Source: Stenotrophomonas chelatiphaga
GTDB taxonomy: Bacteria; Pseudomonadota; Gammaproteobacteria; Xanthomonadales; Xanthomonadaceae
Assembly (NCBI RefSeq): GCF_001431535.1
Contig: NZ_LDJK01000039.1
Location: 1 to 45,791, forward strand
DNA length: 45,791 nt
Direction of reading: 5' to 3'
A model generated the notes under the pieces. It did not search any database. It saw only the letters and a list, made by a program, of their open reading frames with translations, and was not told the DNA's origin. The position numbers were made by a program, and so were the translations under genes. This document shows, in pieces, positions 17,164 through 27,486 of this stretch (position 1 is the stretch's first letter; every line of letters starts with the position of its first letter).

Positions 17164-18102
17164 TCAGAGCGCGCTTTCCAGCTCCGGCAGCAGGGTAAAC
17201 AGATCCCCCACCAGCCCGATATCGGCGATCTCGAAGATCGGCGAATCCGGATCCTTGTTGATCGCGACGATTGTCCCCGCATCCTTGATGCCGGTCAGGT
17301 GCTGGATGGCGCCGCTGATGCCAATCGCCAGGTACAGCTCCGGTGCGATGATCTTACCGGTCTGGCCGACCTGGAGTTCATTAGGCACGTAACCGGCATC
17401 CACTGCGGCACGCGAGGCACCGACGGCCGCACCCAGCTTGTCCGCCAGCTGGTAGATGACCTTGAAGTTCTCTTCCGAACCGACGCCGCGGCCGCCGGAG
17501 ACCACGCGCTTGGCGCTCTGCAGGTCAGGGCGGTCGCTGCTGGCCGCAGCCAGGCCGACGAAGCGGGTATGCGTCGGCAGGGTCGCCTCTACGCTCAGCG
17601 CTTCTACGCTGGCGCTGCCGCCTTGGGCGGCTTCAGGCCAGGAGGCGCTGCGCACGGTGGCGACCACGGTCTGGTCGGCCGGGGCTTCGACGGTGATGAT
17701 CGCATTGCCGGCGTAGATCGGACGCTTGAAGGTGTGGCTGCCCTCCACCGTCATCAGGTCCGACACCTGGGCGACGCCCAGCAGGGCGGCCACGCAGGGC
17801 ATCAGGTCCTTGCCGAAGGTGGTGGACGGGCCGAACACGTGGCTGTAGCCGGCGGCGGCCTTGGCGATCTGCGGTGCAAGCACCTGCGCGATCGGGTTGG
17901 CATTGGCGGCATTGGCCACGGTCAGCACCTTGCTGACACCGTTGATCTTCGCTGCTTCGGCAGCCACGGCGGTCGGATCGGCAGCCAGCACCAGCACGTG
18001 CACCTCGGCGCCGCTGATGGCGGTTGCCGCGCTGACGGTCTTGGCGGTGGCAGCGTTGAGCTTGCCGTCGTGGTGCTCGGCGATGACGAGAATCGTGCTC
18101 AT
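17164..18102 (-). CDS. etfA: Electron transfer flavoprotein alpha subunit
   Basis: A 312-residue subunit that binds FAD and carries electrons from acyl-CoA and related dehydrogenases to the ETF-ubiquinone oxidoreductase. The FAD-binding C-terminal half is clear: [12 protein letters not shown], then [27 protein letters not shown], then [19 protein letters not shown] and [10 protein letters not shown]. Its ATG shares one base with the etfB TAA (TAATG), so the alpha and beta subunits are made in equal amounts. In Xanthomonas this gene is the conserved right-hand border of the LPS gene cluster, and the same arrangement is seen here. Confidence 0.97.
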   Translation of the reverse strand: MSTILVIAEHHDGKLNAATAKTVSAATAISGAEVHVLVLAADPTAVAAEAAKINGVSKVLTVANAANANPIAQVLAPQIAKAAAGYSHVFGPSTTFGKDLMPCVAALLGVAQVSDLMTVEGSHTFKRPIYAGNAIITVEAPADQTVVATVRSASWPEAAQGGSASVEALSVEATLPTHTRFVGLAAASSDRPDLQSAKRVVSGGRGVGSEENFKVIYQLADKLGAAVGASRAAVDAGYVPNELQVGQTGKIIAPELYLAIGISGAIQHLTGIKDAGTIVAINKDPDSPIFEIADIGLVGDLFTLLPELESAL

Positions 18103-18848
18103 TACAGCAACCCCTTCTGCTTGAGTGCGGCCACCAGTTCGGCGGCATCCTTGACCATCACGCCCTTGCTGCGCTTGCCCGGCGCGGCATAGGTGGTGGT
18201 CTTCAGACCATCCACGGCTTCAACGCCGAGGTCGGCCAACTGCAGGGTTTCCAGCGGTTTGGCCTTGGCCTTCATGATGTCGGGCAACTTGATGAAGCGC
18301 GGCTCGTTCAGGCGCAGGTCGGTGGTGACCACGGCGGGCAGGTCCACTTCCAGCGTTTCCAGGCCGGCATCGACTTCACGGGTCACCGTTGCCTTGCCCT
18401 CGGCGATCTCCAGCTTGCTGGCGAAGGTCGCCTGCGGCCGGCCCCAGATCGTGGCCAGCATCTGGCCGGTCTGGCTGGCGTCGTCATCGATGGCCTGCTT
18501 GCCCAGGATGACCAGGCCAGGCTGTTCTTTTTCGATCAGCTTGAGCAGCGCGCGGGCGGCGGTGAGCGGCTGGACGGCCTGGTCGGTGACGATATGGATG
18601 GCGCGGTTGGCACCCACGGCCAGGCCGTTGCGCAGGTGTGCCTGGGCGTCGGCCGGGGCAATGGTGGCGACGATGACTTCGCTGGCAATGCCCTTGTCGC
18701 GCAGGCGCAGGGCTTCTTCCAGGGCGATTTCATCGAAGGGATTCGGCGACAGCTTGACGCCGTCGGTCACCACGCCGGAACCGTCCGGCTTGACCTGTAT
18801 GCGGACGTTGTAGTCCACCACGCGCTTGTATGCGACGAGGATTTTCAT
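18102..18848 (-). CDS. etfB: Electron transfer flavoprotein beta subunit
   Basis: A 248-residue beta subunit, which binds AMP and forms the docking surface for dehydrogenases. The N-terminus MKILVAYKRVVDYNVRIQVK, the segment LSPNPFDEIALEEALRL, the AMP-loop region LVILGKQAIDDDASQTGQMLA and the recognition-loop-like DLRLNEPRFIKLPDIMKAKAKPLE are all standard for the family. It is first in the two-gene operon etfB-etfA, divergent from rmlB with about 257 bases between them, which must carry both promoters. Confidence 0.97.
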   Translation of the reverse strand: MKILVAYKRVVDYNVRIQVKPDGSGVVTDGVKLSPNPFDEIALEEALRLRDKGIASEVIVATIAPADAQAHLRNGLAVGANRAIHIVTDQAVQPLTAARALLKLIEKEQPGLVILGKQAIDDDASQTGQMLATIWGRPQATFASKLEIAEGKATVTREVDAGLETLEVDLPAVVTTDLRLNEPRFIKLPDIMKAKAKPLETLQLADLGVEAVDGLKTTTYAAPGKRSKGVMVKDAAELVAALKQKGLL

Positions 18849-19105
18849 CTGGTACGGGGTCCTTCACTATCGGGGGTCGTCCGGCCCTCGCAACAGCGAC
18901 CGGTTCGGGGGTGGGACCCTGATTCTAACTGGCGTTTGGCAACCATGCGAATGCGTATGGTGGATGCTGGAAATGCTGCAATGCCGCATGCGCTACATGT
19001 TCATTCCCCGGAGACGCTTTCCTTCGAGGCCCGTTGTATCCTTTGCAGCCGAATGCCCGGGCCAGGGAGGCTTGGAAATTCATCTGACTGAAAGGAGAAC
19101 ACGTA

Positions 19106-20161
19106 GTGCCCACATGGCTTGTCACCGGGGGCGCCGGATTCATTGGCGGTAACTTCGTCCTCGACGCAGCAGCCCGCGGCGTGAAGGTCATCAATCTTGA
19201 TGCCCTGACCTATGCCGGCAACCTGAAGACCCTGAGCAGCCTGGGAGGCAATTCGAACCACGTCTTCGTGGAAGGCGATATCGGTGACAGTGCGCTGGTA
19301 TCGCGCCTGCTGGCCGAACACCAGCCGGATGCGGTGCTGAACTTTGCCGCCGAAAGCCACGTCGACCGTTCCATCGACGGCCCGCGCGCCTTCATCCAGA
19401 CCAATGTGGTCGGCACGCTCGGTCTGCTGGAAGCGGTGCGCGACTACTGGAAGGCGTTGCCGGCGGAAAAGGGCACGGCGTTCCGCTTCCTGCATGTGTC
19501 CACCGATGAGGTATACGGCACCCTCGGCGAGACCGGCAAGTTCAGCGAGACCACTCCTTACGCGCCGAACTCGCCGTACTCGGCGTCCAAGGCGGCCTCG
19601 GACCATCTGGTGCGCGCGTTCCACCACACCTACGGGTTGCCGGTGCTGACCACCAACTGTTCGAACAACTATGGTCCGTACCACTTCCCGGAAAAGCTGA
19701 TCCCGCTGGTGATCGCCAAGGCGCTGGCCGGTGAGCCGCTGCCGGTCTACGGCGATGGCAAGCAGGTGCGTGACTGGCTGTTCGTATCCGACCACTGTGA
19801 AGCGATACGCACCGTGCTGGCCAAGGGCCGCGTCGGGGAAACCTATAACGTCGGCGGCAATTCCGAAAAGCAGAACATCGAAGTCGTGCAGGCGATCTGC
19901 GCGCTGCTGGATGCGCGTCGTCCGCGCGAAGACGGCCAGCCGCGCAGCAGCCAGATCACCTATGTCACAGACCGCCCGGGCCATGATCGTCGCTATGCGA
20001 TCGATGCGTCCAAGCTGAAGGACGAACTGGGCTGGGAGCCGGCTTACACGTTCGAGCAGGGCATCGGCTTCACTGTCGATTGGTACCTGGACAACCAGGA
20101 ATGGGTGAACGGCGTGCTTGACGGCAGCTACCGCCTGCAGCGCATCGGCACCGCTGCCTGA
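19106..20161 (+). CDS. rmlB: dTDP-glucose 4,6-dehydratase
   Basis: A 351-residue NAD-dependent short-chain dehydratase, the second step of dTDP-L-rhamnose synthesis. It has the N-terminal [11 protein letters not shown] dinucleotide loop, the active-site STDEVYG, and YSASKAAS with the catalytic Tyr and Lys, followed by [14 protein letters not shown]. The start is a GTG at 19106 preceded by AAAGGAG with eight-base spacing; the sequence [13 protein letters not shown] fits a full-length N-terminus. It opens the rmlBACD operon. The product feeds the LPS cluster and any rhamnosyltransferases. Confidence 0.97.
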   Translation: MPTWLVTGGAGFIGGNFVLDAAARGVKVINLDALTYAGNLKTLSSLGGNSNHVFVEGDIGDSALVSRLLAEHQPDAVLNFAAESHVDRSIDGPRAFIQTNVVGTLGLLEAVRDYWKALPAEKGTAFRFLHVSTDEVYGTLGETGKFSETTPYAPNSPYSASKAASDHLVRAFHHTYGLPVLTTNCSNNYGPYHFPEKLIPLVIAKALAGEPLPVYGDGKQVRDWLFVSDHCEAIRTVLAKGRVGETYNVGGNSEKQNIEVVQAICALLDARRPREDGQPRSSQITYVTDRPGHDRRYAIDASKLKDELGWEPAYTFEQGIGFTVDWYLDNQEWVNGVLDGSYRLQRIGTAA

Positions 20162-20182
20162 GCCCACAAGGACCCCTTATCC

Positions 20183-21076
20183 ATGACGCAGACGCAGCGC
20201 AAAGGCATCATCCTGGCCGGTGGCTCCGGCACCCGGCTGTATCCGATCACCAAGGGTATTGGCAAGCAGCTGCTGCCGGTGTACGACAAGCCGATGATCT
20301 ATTACCCGCTCAGCGTGCTGATGCTGGCGGGCATCCGTGAAGTGCTGATCATCAATGCCCCACACGAGCAGGCACTGTTCCAGCAGTTGCTGGGCGACGG
20401 CTCGCAGTGGGGAATGGACATCCAATATGCTGCCCAGCCGAGCCCGGACGGCCTGGCCCAGGCCTATCTGATCGGCCGCGAGTTCCTGGACGGCAAGCCC
20501 AGTTGCCTGGTGCTGGGCGACAATGTATTCCATGGTCATGGCCTTACCGACGTGTTGAAGCGTGCTGACGCGCGCCACGACGGCGCCACCGTGTTTGGCT
20601 ACTGGGTCAGTGATCCCGAGCGTTACGGCGTGGCTGAGTTTGACAAGGATGGCAAGGTGATCGGCCTGGTCGAAAAGCCGGCCAAGCCGCGTTCGAACTA
20701 CGCTGTGACCGGCCTGTATTTCTACGACGGCAAAGCCAGCGAGTACGCTGCTGATTTGAAGCCCTCGCCGCGCGGCGAACTGGAAATCACCGACCTCAAC
20801 CAGCGTTACCTGGACGAGGGTGCATTGCACCTGGAGCCGTTGGGTCGCGGTTACGCGTGGCTGGACACCGGCACCCACCAGTCGCTGCTGGAAGCCTCCA
20901 ACTTCATTGAAACCATCCAGACGCGCCAGGGACTACAGGTATGCTGTCCGGAGGAAATCGCATTCGGCAATGGCTGGATCGATGCCGAGCAACTGGAGGC
21001 GCTGGCCGCGCCGCTGATCAAGAATGGCTACGGTCAGTACCTGCATGCGCTCGCCGTCCGGGGAAAGGTTGTATGA
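20183..21076 (+). CDS. rmlA: Glucose-1-phosphate thymidylyltransferase
   Basis: A 297-residue enzyme that joins dTTP and glucose-1-phosphate to give dTDP-glucose, the entry step to dTDP-rhamnose, usually inhibited by the end product. The nucleotidyl-transfer loop [20 protein letters not shown] and the [11 protein letters not shown] segment are diagnostic, as is [20 protein letters not shown]. The length is normal. It begins 21 bases after rmlB and overlaps rmlC by four bases (ATGA). Confidence 0.97.
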   Translation: MTQTQRKGIILAGGSGTRLYPITKGIGKQLLPVYDKPMIYYPLSVLMLAGIREVLIINAPHEQALFQQLLGDGSQWGMDIQYAAQPSPDGLAQAYLIGREFLDGKPSCLVLGDNVFHGHGLTDVLKRADARHDGATVFGYWVSDPERYGVAEFDKDGKVIGLVEKPAKPRSNYAVTGLYFYDGKASEYAADLKPSPRGELEITDLNQRYLDEGALHLEPLGRGYAWLDTGTHQSLLEASNFIETIQTRQGLQVCCPEEIAFGNGWIDAEQLEALAAPLIKNGYGQYLHALAVRGKVV

Positions 21077-21630
21077 AGATCATCGAGACCCGCCTGCCCA
21101 GCTGCGTGGTCATCGAGCCGGCGGTATTCGGCGATGAACGTGGTTACTTCTTCGAAACCTGGAATGCCGAGCGTTTCGGCCAGCACGGCCTGCCGACGAA
21201 GTTCGTGCAGAGCAACGTATCCACCTCGGCCAAGGGCGTGCTGCGTGGCCTGCACTACCAGTGGCCGCGACCCCAGGGCAAGCTGGTGAGCGTGCTGGAA
21301 GGCGAGGTGTACGACGTTGCGCTGGATATCCGCCGTGGCTCGCCGACCTTCGGCCAGTGGGAAGCGGTGGTGCTCAGCGCCGAAAACAAGAAGCAGTTCT
21401 GGATCCCGGAAGGTTTCGCGCACGGCTTTGCCGTGCTGTCCGAACGGGCGGTTTTCAGCTACCTGTGCACCGATGTATATGTGAAGGAAGCTGATGCCGG
21501 CGTGCGCTGGAATGACGCCGACGTGGCGGTGGACTGGCCGATCTCAAACCCGACGTTGTCGGCAAAGGATGAGGCTGCCCCGTTCCTGAAGGACATCGCC
21601 GAAGAGCGCCTGCCGGTGTTCGTCGCATGA
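21073..21630 (+). CDS. rmlC: dTDP-4-dehydrorhamnose 3,5-epimerase
   Basis: A 185-residue cupin-fold epimerase acting on dTDP-4-keto-6-deoxyglucose. Characteristic segments are [24 protein letters not shown] (with the catalytic His), [26 protein letters not shown] and [17 protein letters not shown] chose the ATG at 21073, which overlaps the rmlA stop; an upstream-extended frame exists but does not match the family. It overlaps rmlD by four bases. Confidence 0.97.
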   Translation: MKIIETRLPSCVVIEPAVFGDERGYFFETWNAERFGQHGLPTKFVQSNVSTSAKGVLRGLHYQWPRPQGKLVSVLEGEVYDVALDIRRGSPTFGQWEAVVLSAENKKQFWIPEGFAHGFAVLSERAVFSYLCTDVYVKEADAGVRWNDADVAVDWPISNPTLSAKDEAAPFLKDIAEERLPVFVA

Positions 21631-22523
21631 CGATCCTGGTATTCGGCGGCAACGGCCAGGTCGGGCAGGAGCTGTTGCGTGCGCTGGCCCCGCTGGGCGA
21701 GGTGGTGGCGACCACGCGCAGCGGTCTGCTGCCGGATGGCCGCGCCTGTGAGATTGCAGACTTCAACCAGCCCGATTCGCTGGTTGCGCTGCTGGATCGC
21801 GTCCAGCCCCGGACTGTCGTCAACGCTGCTGCCTATACGGCGGTGGACAAGGCGGAACAGGACGTGGAGGCGGCTTTCCGTGCCAACGCCGAATCCCCTG
21901 GGGTGATCGCACGCTGGAGCGCGGCTGCGGGCGTACCGTTCGTGCATTACTCCACCGACTATGTCTTCGACGGTGAAGGCACCGCGCCGTACCGTGAAGA
22001 CCAGCCGACCGCGCCGCTGGGCGTGTACGGCACCAGCAAGCGCGATGGCGAAGATGCGGTGCGTGCAGCTGGCGGGCGCCACCTGATCTTCCGCACGGCG
22101 TGGGTGTACGCCTCGCACGGTGCCAATTTCCTGCGCACCATGCTGCGCGTGGGAGCCGAGCGTGATGCGCTGCGCGTGGTGGCCGACCAGGTCGGTACGC
22201 CGACCCCCGCGGCGCTGATCGCCGATGTCACCGCGCAGGCCCTGCAGCACGCCGGCGGACTGTCCGGCACGTGGCACCTGACCGCTTCCGGGCAGACCAG
22301 CTGGCATGGGTTCGCCGAGGCGATCTTCGCCGAAGCACTCGCGCGCGGCGTGCTGGCCAAGGTGCCGAGCGTGGAAGCGATCGCCAGCTCGGAGTACCCG
22401 ACGCCGGCCAAGCGGCCGTCCTGGTCGGTTCTGGACAACCGCCAGCTGCAGAAGGATTTCGGCATCGCGCTGCCGTCCTGGAAGGATGGGTTGACGCGGG
22501 TGATCGGCGAGATCGCAGGCTGA
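21627..22523 (+). CDS. rmlD: dTDP-4-dehydrorhamnose reductase
   Basis: A 298-residue NAD(P)H-dependent short-chain reductase that completes dTDP-L-rhamnose. The N-terminal [16 protein letters not shown] cofactor loop, NAAAYTAVDKAE, STDYVFDGEG and the catalytic YGTSK motif are all present. It is the last gene of rmlBACD, and its stop lies ten bases before a 19-bp palindrome that separates it from the convergent xanB. Confidence 0.97.
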   Translation: MTILVFGGNGQVGQELLRALAPLGEVVATTRSGLLPDGRACEIADFNQPDSLVALLDRVQPRTVVNAAAYTAVDKAEQDVEAAFRANAESPGVIARWSAAAGVPFVHYSTDYVFDGEGTAPYREDQPTAPLGVYGTSKRDGEDAVRAAGGRHLIFRTAWVYASHGANFLRTMLRVGAERDALRVVADQVGTPTPAALIADVTAQALQHAGGLSGTWHLTASGQTSWHGFAEAIFAEALARGVLAKVPSVEAIASSEYPTPAKRPSWSVLDNRQLQKDFGIALPSWKDGLTRVIGEIAG

Positions 22524-22533
22524 AGTCCAGCAG

Positions 22534-22574
22534 GGGGTCAGAGTCCTTCCGCCATGCGGAAGGACTCTGACCCC
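22534..22574. terminator. Perfect 19-bp hairpin between rmlD and xanB
   Basis: Arm 22534-22552 pairs exactly with 22556-22574 around a three-base loop. There is no U-run, so it is not a classical intrinsic terminator, but its position between two convergent genes suggests transcript-end formation or 3' protection. The GGGGTCAGAGTCC core looks like one of the dispersed palindromes common in this family of bacteria. Confidence 0.7.
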
Positions 22575-22586
22575 GTCGAGATGACT

Positions 22587-22610
22587 TACGGTCGGCTACT
22601 GCCGACCGTA
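22587..22610. terminator. 10-bp hairpin spanning the xanB stop codon
   Basis: TACGGTCGGC at 22587-22596 pairs with GCCGACCGTA at 22601-22610 with a four-base loop. The xanB stop codon is at 22596-22598, so the hairpin includes the last codons of the gene. It may add to the terminator just downstream of xanB. Confidence 0.5.
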
Positions 22611-23999
22611 GGTATCTTCGAAGCGCACGATATCGTCTTCGCCCAGATAGCTGCCGGACTGCACTTCGATCAGCTCCAGCGGCAGGCGTCCTGGATTACG
22701 CAGGCGGTGGGTAACGCCGAGCGGGATGTAGGTGCTCTGGTTTTCGCTGAGCAGCAGCACTTCCTCACCGCGGGTGACCTCGGCGGTACCGCTCACCACG
22801 ATCCAGTGTTCGGCGCGGTGGTGGTGCATCTGCAGGCTAAGCGTGCCACCGGGCTTGACCGTGATGCGCTTGACCTGGAAACGCGCACCGTTGTCGATCG
22901 AATCGTAGGCGCCCCATGGCCGGTACACCTTGCGATGCCAGGTGGCTTCGCTGCGCCCTTCGGCCTTCAGCTGGGCCACTACGGCCTTGACCTCCTGCAT
23001 GCGGTCACCCTTGCCGACCAGGACCGCATCGTCGGTTTCCACAACGATCACGTCATCCAGCCCGACCATCGCCACCAGACGCTGGCCGTAGGCATAGGTG
23101 TTGCGGCAGTCGATCGCGATGACATCGCCCTGGTGCGCGTTGCCGTCGCCATCCTGCTGCGATACGTCGCGCAGGGCGGTCCATGATCCGACGTCGTTCC
23201 AACCGGCATCCAGCGGCACCACCACCGCATCGGCGGTCTTCTCCATCACCGCGTAGTCGATGGAATCGGACGGCACGGCGGTGAACGCGTCCTTGTCCAG
23301 GCGGGTGAAGTCGGCATCACGGCGGGCCTTGCTCCAGGCGTCGCGGCTGCCAGCCAACATCGCCGGCTGGAAGCGTTCGAGTTCCTGCAGGTAACGCGAG
23401 GCCTTGAACAGGAACATGCCGCTGTTCCAGTAGTACTGTCCGCTGGCCACGTAATCGGTGGCCGTGGCGAGGTCCGGCTTTTCGACAAAACGCTCCACCG
23501 CGCGTGCGCCTTCGCCTGCGGCCGCCTTGATGTACCCATAGCCGGTTTCCGGGCCGGCAGGCACGATACCGAAGGTCACCAGCTTGCCGGCTTCGGCGGC
23601 ACCGGCAGCCTGCTCGACCGCGCGCAGGAAAGCAGCGTTGTCACTGACCACGTGATCCGACGGAAGCACCAGCAGCAGCGCATCAGCGCCATCGCGCGTG
23701 GCCTCCAGAGCCGCCACCGCAATGGCCGGCGCAGTGTTGCGGCCGACTGGTTCAAGGATGATCGCTGCGGGGGACGCACCCACCTGCTGCAACTGTTCGG
23801 CGGCGACGAAGCGATGCTCTTCGTTGGCGATGACCAACGGACCGCGCGCGGCGATGGCTTCGACGCGCTTCCACGTGTCCTGCAGCATTGTCAGGTCACT
23901 GGTCAGTGGCAGAAACTGCTTTGGATAGGCTTCGCGCGATAGGGGCCAGAGGCGGGTGCCGGATCCACCGGAAAGGATGACAGCCTGGATAGTATTCAT
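22596..23999 (-). CDS. xanB: Mannose-1-phosphate guanylyltransferase / mannose-6-phosphate isomerase
   Basis: A bifunctional enzyme of 467 residues that makes GDP-mannose. The N-terminal two-thirds is the guanylyltransferase, with [26 protein letters not shown] and [12 protein letters not shown]. The C-terminal part (about 345-467) is a type II phosphomannose isomerase cupin with [34 protein letters not shown] and [10 protein letters not shown] start at the ATG at 23999, since family members begin just before VILSGG; an ATG nine codons upstream overlaps the xanA stop (ATGA) and is a real alternative. It serves LPS and, where present, xanthan-type polymers. Confidence 0.95.
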   Translation of the reverse strand: MNTIQAVILSGGSGTRLWPLSREAYPKQFLPLTSDLTMLQDTWKRVEAIAARGPLVIANEEHRFVAAEQLQQVGASPAAIILEPVGRNTAPAIAVAALEATRDGADALLLVLPSDHVVSDNAAFLRAVEQAAGAAEAGKLVTFGIVPAGPETGYGYIKAAAGEGARAVERFVEKPDLATATDYVASGQYYWNSGMFLFKASRYLQELERFQPAMLAGSRDAWSKARRDADFTRLDKDAFTAVPSDSIDYAVMEKTADAVVVPLDAGWNDVGSWTALRDVSQQDGDGNAHQGDVIAIDCRNTYAYGQRLVAMVGLDDVIVVETDDAVLVGKGDRMQEVKAVVAQLKAEGRSEATWHRKVYRPWGAYDSIDNGARFQVKRITVKPGGTLSLQMHHHRAEHWIVVSGTAEVTRGEEVLLLSENQSTYIPLGVTHRLRNPGRLPLELIEVQSGSYLGEDDIVRFEDTYGRQ

Positions 24000-24022
24000 T
24001 GCAGTTCCGTTGATGAAGTGGG

Positions 24023-25369
24023 TCATCGCTGCAGCAGCGAAGAGATTTCGTCGGTACGCGACTGCAGCAGCGCCGCATCTCCGCGCGTTTCGACATTCAG
24101 CCGCAGCAGCGGTTCGGTGTTGGAGCTGCGCAGGTTGAAGCGCCAGTCACCGAAATCGGCGCTGATGCCGTCGGTATGGTCCAGCGCCGGCGCATGCGAG
24201 GCGAAGTGTTCCATCACGCGTGCTACCGATACCTTGGCGTCGGCGACCTTGAAGTTGATTTCACCGCTGCACGGATAGGCCGCCATGCGGTCTTCGACCC
24301 AGTCAGCCAGAGACCGGCCGCTTTCGGAAACCAGTGCGGCAATCAGCAGCCAGGGAATCATCCCCGAGTCGGCGTAGGCGAACTCACGGAAGTAATGGTG
24401 GGCGCTCATTTCGCCGCCGTATACCGCATCTTCGGCGCGCATCTTTTCCTTGATGAAGGCGTGGCCGCTCTTGCACAGCACCGGGATGCCGCCGGCCTGT
24501 TCGACCATTTCCACGGTATTCCACACCAGTCGCGGATCATGCACGACCTTGCCACCCGGATGGCGCTTCAGCGCGGCCTGGGCCAGCAGGCCGACCAGGT
24601 AATAGCCTTCGATGAAACGACCGGTGTGATCGAAGAAGAAGCAGCGGTCGAAGTCGCCATCCCACGCGATGCCGAAATCGGCGCCATGCTCACGCACCGC
24701 TTCGGCGGTGGCGGCGCGGTTTTCCGGCAGCAGCGGGTTGGGGATGCCGTTGGGGAAGTTGCCATCCGGCTCGTGATTTACGCGGATGAACTGCAGCGGC
24801 AGGTGCGGGGCGAGCAGATCGACGATCGCGCCGGCGCCGCCATTGCCGGCATTGACCACGACCTTCAGCGGCTTCAGTGCAGCGGCGTCGACGTAGGACA
24901 GCAGGTGCGCGATGTAGGCGCTCTTGTCGTGCTGCTCGCTCTGGCCTGCCTTGGGCGGCAGGGCGGCTGCGGTATCGGCCGCCACCGCATCGGAGATCGC
25001 GAACAGGCCGGTATCCGAGCTGATCGGGCGCGCGTTTTCGCGCACCAGCTTCATGCCGTTGTAATCCATCGGGTTATGGCTGGCGGTCACCATCACGCCA
25101 CCGGCCGCGCCGAGGTGATCGGTCTGGAAATAGACTTCCTCGGTACCGCACAGGCCGATGTCGATGACCTCGCGGCCCGCGCCGCGCAGTCCCACGACCA
25201 GGGCATCCTGCAGCGCCGCGCTGGTCAGGCGCACGTCGTGGCCGACGACCACGGTTCCCGGCTCCAGCTGATCGGAGAGTGCCACGCCGATACGCCGGGC
25301 CAGGTCTTCGTTCAGTTCGTCCGGCACGCGGCCGCGGATGTCATAGGCCTTGAAGGCGGGCAGGGGCAT
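24023..25369 (-). CDS. xanA: Phosphomannomutase / phosphoglucomutase
   Basis: A 448-residue alpha-D-phosphohexomutase interconverting the 6- and 1-phosphates of mannose and glucose, supplying both GDP-mannose and UDP-/dTDP-glucose routes. The phosphoserine is S97 in [13 protein letters not shown], the metal loop is DGDFDR, the sugar-binding loop is GEMSAHHYF and the phosphate-binding loop is RSSNTEP near the end. The length and S97 agree with the Xanthomonas XanA enzyme. It is upstream of xanB in a two-gene operon. Confidence 0.96.
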   Translation of the reverse strand: MPLPAFKAYDIRGRVPDELNEDLARRIGVALSDQLEPGTVVVGHDVRLTSAALQDALVVGLRGAGREVIDIGLCGTEEVYFQTDHLGAAGGVMVTASHNPMDYNGMKLVRENARPISSDTGLFAISDAVAADTAAALPPKAGQSEQHDKSAYIAHLLSYVDAAALKPLKVVVNAGNGGAGAIVDLLAPHLPLQFIRVNHEPDGNFPNGIPNPLLPENRAATAEAVREHGADFGIAWDGDFDRCFFFDHTGRFIEGYYLVGLLAQAALKRHPGGKVVHDPRLVWNTVEMVEQAGGIPVLCKSGHAFIKEKMRAEDAVYGGEMSAHHYFREFAYADSGMIPWLLIAALVSESGRSLADWVEDRMAAYPCSGEINFKVADAKVSVARVMEHFASHAPALDHTDGISADFGDWRFNLRSSNTEPLLRLNVETRGDAALLQSRTDEISSLLQR

Positions 25370-25508
25370 CGGTCACTCCATTGGGGGGTCCAGCCGCTTA
25401 GTTTAATCCCTGGAATGTTTGGGAATCGTTTCCATGTCGCAACGCCACGTGACCCTGATCGCCGCTGCCCTAGAATGGGCGGATTACATCAACGAGGTGA
25501 GGGCGTAG

Positions 25509-26243
25509 ATGACAACCCCGGCAACGACTGGCCAGCGGCGCGACAAGCGCTACGCCAGTGCAGCCCTGGCCCTGCAGGGCGTGGTCGCCGATGGCCAGAC
25601 CCTGGCGGTCGGCGGTTTTGGCCTGTGTGGCATCCCGGAGGCCCTGATCGCCGCGCTGCGCGATAGCGGGGTCGGCGGCCTGACGGTGATCTCCAACAAT
25701 GCCGGCGTGGACGGCTTCGGCCTGGGCCAGCTGTTGGCCACCCGGCAGATCCGCAAGATGATTTCCTCTTACGTGGGTGAAAACAAGGAGTTCGAGCGGC
25801 AGTTCCTGGCTGGTGAACTGGAACTCGAATTCAATCCGCAGGGCACCCTGGCCGAGCGCCTGCGCGCCGGCGGGGCCGGTATTCCGGCGTTCTTCACCGC
25901 CACCGGTTACGGTACCGTGGTGGCCGAGGGCAAGGAAACCCGCGAGTTCGATGGACGGCACTACGTGATGGAAACCGCGCTGCGCGCCGATGTGGCGCTG
26001 GTCAAGGCGTGGAAGGCCGACGAAGCGGGAAACCTGGTATTCCGCCGCACCGCGCGCAACTTCAACCCGGCCTGCGCGATGGCCGGCAAGGTCTGCATCG
26101 CCGAAGTGGAAGAGGTGGTCCCGGTAGGCAGCATCGACCCGGACCATGTGCATCTGCCCGGTATCTACGTGCACCGCATCGTGCACAACCCCACGCCCGA
26201 AAAGCGCATCGAGCAACGCACCGTGCGCACGGAGAACACCTGA
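25509..26243 (+). CDS. lpsI: 3-oxoacid CoA-transferase subunit A (ScoA/LpsI type)
   Basis: A 244-residue alpha subunit of a family I CoA-transferase, probably succinyl-CoA:3-ketoacid CoA-transferase. It carries the family signature [22 protein letters not shown] near residues 26-47 and [16 protein letters not shown]. The alpha subunit binds CoA; the catalytic Glu is in the beta subunit. In Xanthomonas the same pair next to xanAB was named lpsI/lpsJ, although the enzyme is metabolic. The ribosome site GAGG lies ten bases before the ATG. It is divergent from xanA with a 139-base gap. Confidence 0.92.
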   Translation: MTTPATTGQRRDKRYASAALALQGVVADGQTLAVGGFGLCGIPEALIAALRDSGVGGLTVISNNAGVDGFGLGQLLATRQIRKMISSYVGENKEFERQFLAGELELEFNPQGTLAERLRAGGAGIPAFFTATGYGTVVAEGKETREFDGRHYVMETALRADVALVKAWKADEAGNLVFRRTARNFNPACAMAGKVCIAEVEEVVPVGSIDPDHVHLPGIYVHRIVHNPTPEKRIEQRTVRTENT

Positions 26244-26244
26244 C

Positions 26245-26877
26245 ATGGCCTGGACCCGTGACGAAATGGCAGCGCGCGCTGCGCAGGAATTGACCGATGG
26301 GGCGTACGTGAACCTGGGCATTGGCCTGCCGACCCTGGTGGCCAACCATATTCCCGACGGCGTGGACGTCTGGCTGCAGTCGGAGAATGGCCTGCTCGGC
26401 ATCGGCCCGTTCCCGACCGAAGCGGAGATCGACCCGGACCTGATCAACGCAGGCAAGCAGACCGTCACCGCCCGGGCCGGCGCCAGTTACTTCGGCAGCG
26501 ATGACAGCTTCGCGATGATCCGCGGCGGCCACGTCAACCTGGCCATCCTCGGCGCCATGCAGGTCACCGACAGCGGCGACCTTGCCAACTGGATGGTGCC
26601 GGGCAAGATGGTCAAGGGCATGGGCGGGGCGATGGACCTGGTGGCTGGTGTGCAGCGCGTGGTGGTGCTGATGGAGCACACCGCGAAGAACGGCGAGCAC
26701 AAGATCCTGAAGGAATGCTCGCTGCCGCTGACCGGTGTCGGCGTGGTGGATCGCATCATCACCGATCTGGCGGTGTTCGATGTCACCGCCGAGGGGCTGG
26801 TGCTGGTGGAAACCGCACCGGGCGTCGAACAGGCCGAACTGGCAGAGAAAACCGGCGTGGCGTTCACGCGCGGCTGA
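26245..26877 (+). CDS. lpsJ: 3-oxoacid CoA-transferase subunit B (ScoB/LpsJ type)
   Basis: A 210-residue beta subunit. The catalytic glutamate is E47 in [11 protein letters not shown], the residue that forms the glutamyl-CoA thioester in this family; [16 protein letters not shown] precedes it and [14 protein letters not shown] follows. The ATG at 26245 is one base after the subunit A stop; the frame is open further upstream but within subunit A. Together the subunits would activate acetoacetate, including that released by the FAA hydrolase pathway at the left end of the window. Its stop overlaps the alkB start. Confidence 0.93.
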   Translation: MAWTRDEMAARAAQELTDGAYVNLGIGLPTLVANHIPDGVDVWLQSENGLLGIGPFPTEAEIDPDLINAGKQTVTARAGASYFGSDDSFAMIRGGHVNLAILGAMQVTDSGDLANWMVPGKMVKGMGGAMDLVAGVQRVVVLMEHTAKNGEHKILKECSLPLTGVGVVDRIITDLAVFDVTAEGLVLVETAPGVEQAELAEKTGVAFTRG

Positions 26878-27467
26878 TGTCCATGCTGTTCCCGCAGGAT
26901 CTGCCTGATGCCGATGTACGCCACCTCGCGGGGTGGCTGCCTCCCGTACAGGCGGATGCACTGCACGCGACGTTGCTGGAAGCTATCCCGTGGGAAACCC
27001 ACCGTATCCGCATGTTCGGCCGCTGGGTGGATTCACCCCGGCTGAGTTGCTGGATGGGCGACGCGGATGCGCGTTACCGGTACTCCGGTGCGGATTTTCT
27101 GCCGCATCCCTGGCCGGCCGTCCTGCTGCCACTGCGTGATCGATTGCAGGAGGCACTGGGTACGCGCTTCAACAGCGTGCTGCTCAACCGCTACCGCAGC
27201 GGCGCCGACAGCATGGGCTGGCACAGCGACGACGAGCCGGAGCTGGGGCCGCAGCCGGTGATCGCTTCACTGAGCCTGGGCGCTGCACGCCGCTTCCTGC
27301 TGCGCAGGCGCGATGACCATGCCCTCAAGGCCAGCTACCTGCTCGGCCATGGCGACCTGCTGGTGATGTCCGGTAGTGCGCAGACCCATTACCAGCACGC
27401 CCTGCCGAAGAGCGCCCGGATACAGGCCGAGCGCACCAACCTGACTTTCCGGTGGGTCCAGCGCTGA
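26877..27467 (+). CDS. alkB: AlkB-type 2-oxoglutarate/Fe(II) dioxygenase
   Basis: A 196-residue oxygenase of the AlkB family, expected to remove alkyl groups oxidatively from nucleic-acid bases. The iron ligands are visible as His and Asp in GWHSDDEPEL and a second His in MSGSAQTHYQHALPK; RYRSGADSMGWHSD and LGAARRFLLRRRDD are typical of the short bacterial branch. The 2-oxoglutarate-binding Arg is probably in LTFRW at the C-terminus. The start ATG shares its A with the scoB TGA (TGATG), so it is coupled to the CoA-transferase, an unusual partner for a repair enzyme. A second in-frame ATG is two codons later. Confidence 0.92.
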   Translation: MSMLFPQDLPDADVRHLAGWLPPVQADALHATLLEAIPWETHRIRMFGRWVDSPRLSCWMGDADARYRYSGADFLPHPWPAVLLPLRDRLQEALGTRFNSVLLNRYRSGADSMGWHSDDEPELGPQPVIASLSLGAARRFLLRRRDDHALKASYLLGHGDLLVMSGSAQTHYQHALPKSARIQAERTNLTFRWVQR

Positions 27468-27486
27468 CCTGGCATGGGGCATCGAA

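Noticed and set aside
16933..18192. A 419-codon plus-strand frame opposite etfA
   Set aside because: etfA and the last LPS gene explain the region; the frame spans their convergent terminator.
24176..25666. A 496-codon plus-strand frame across xanA and the CoA-transferase start
   Set aside because: It crosses a divergent promoter region and overlaps two certain genes.
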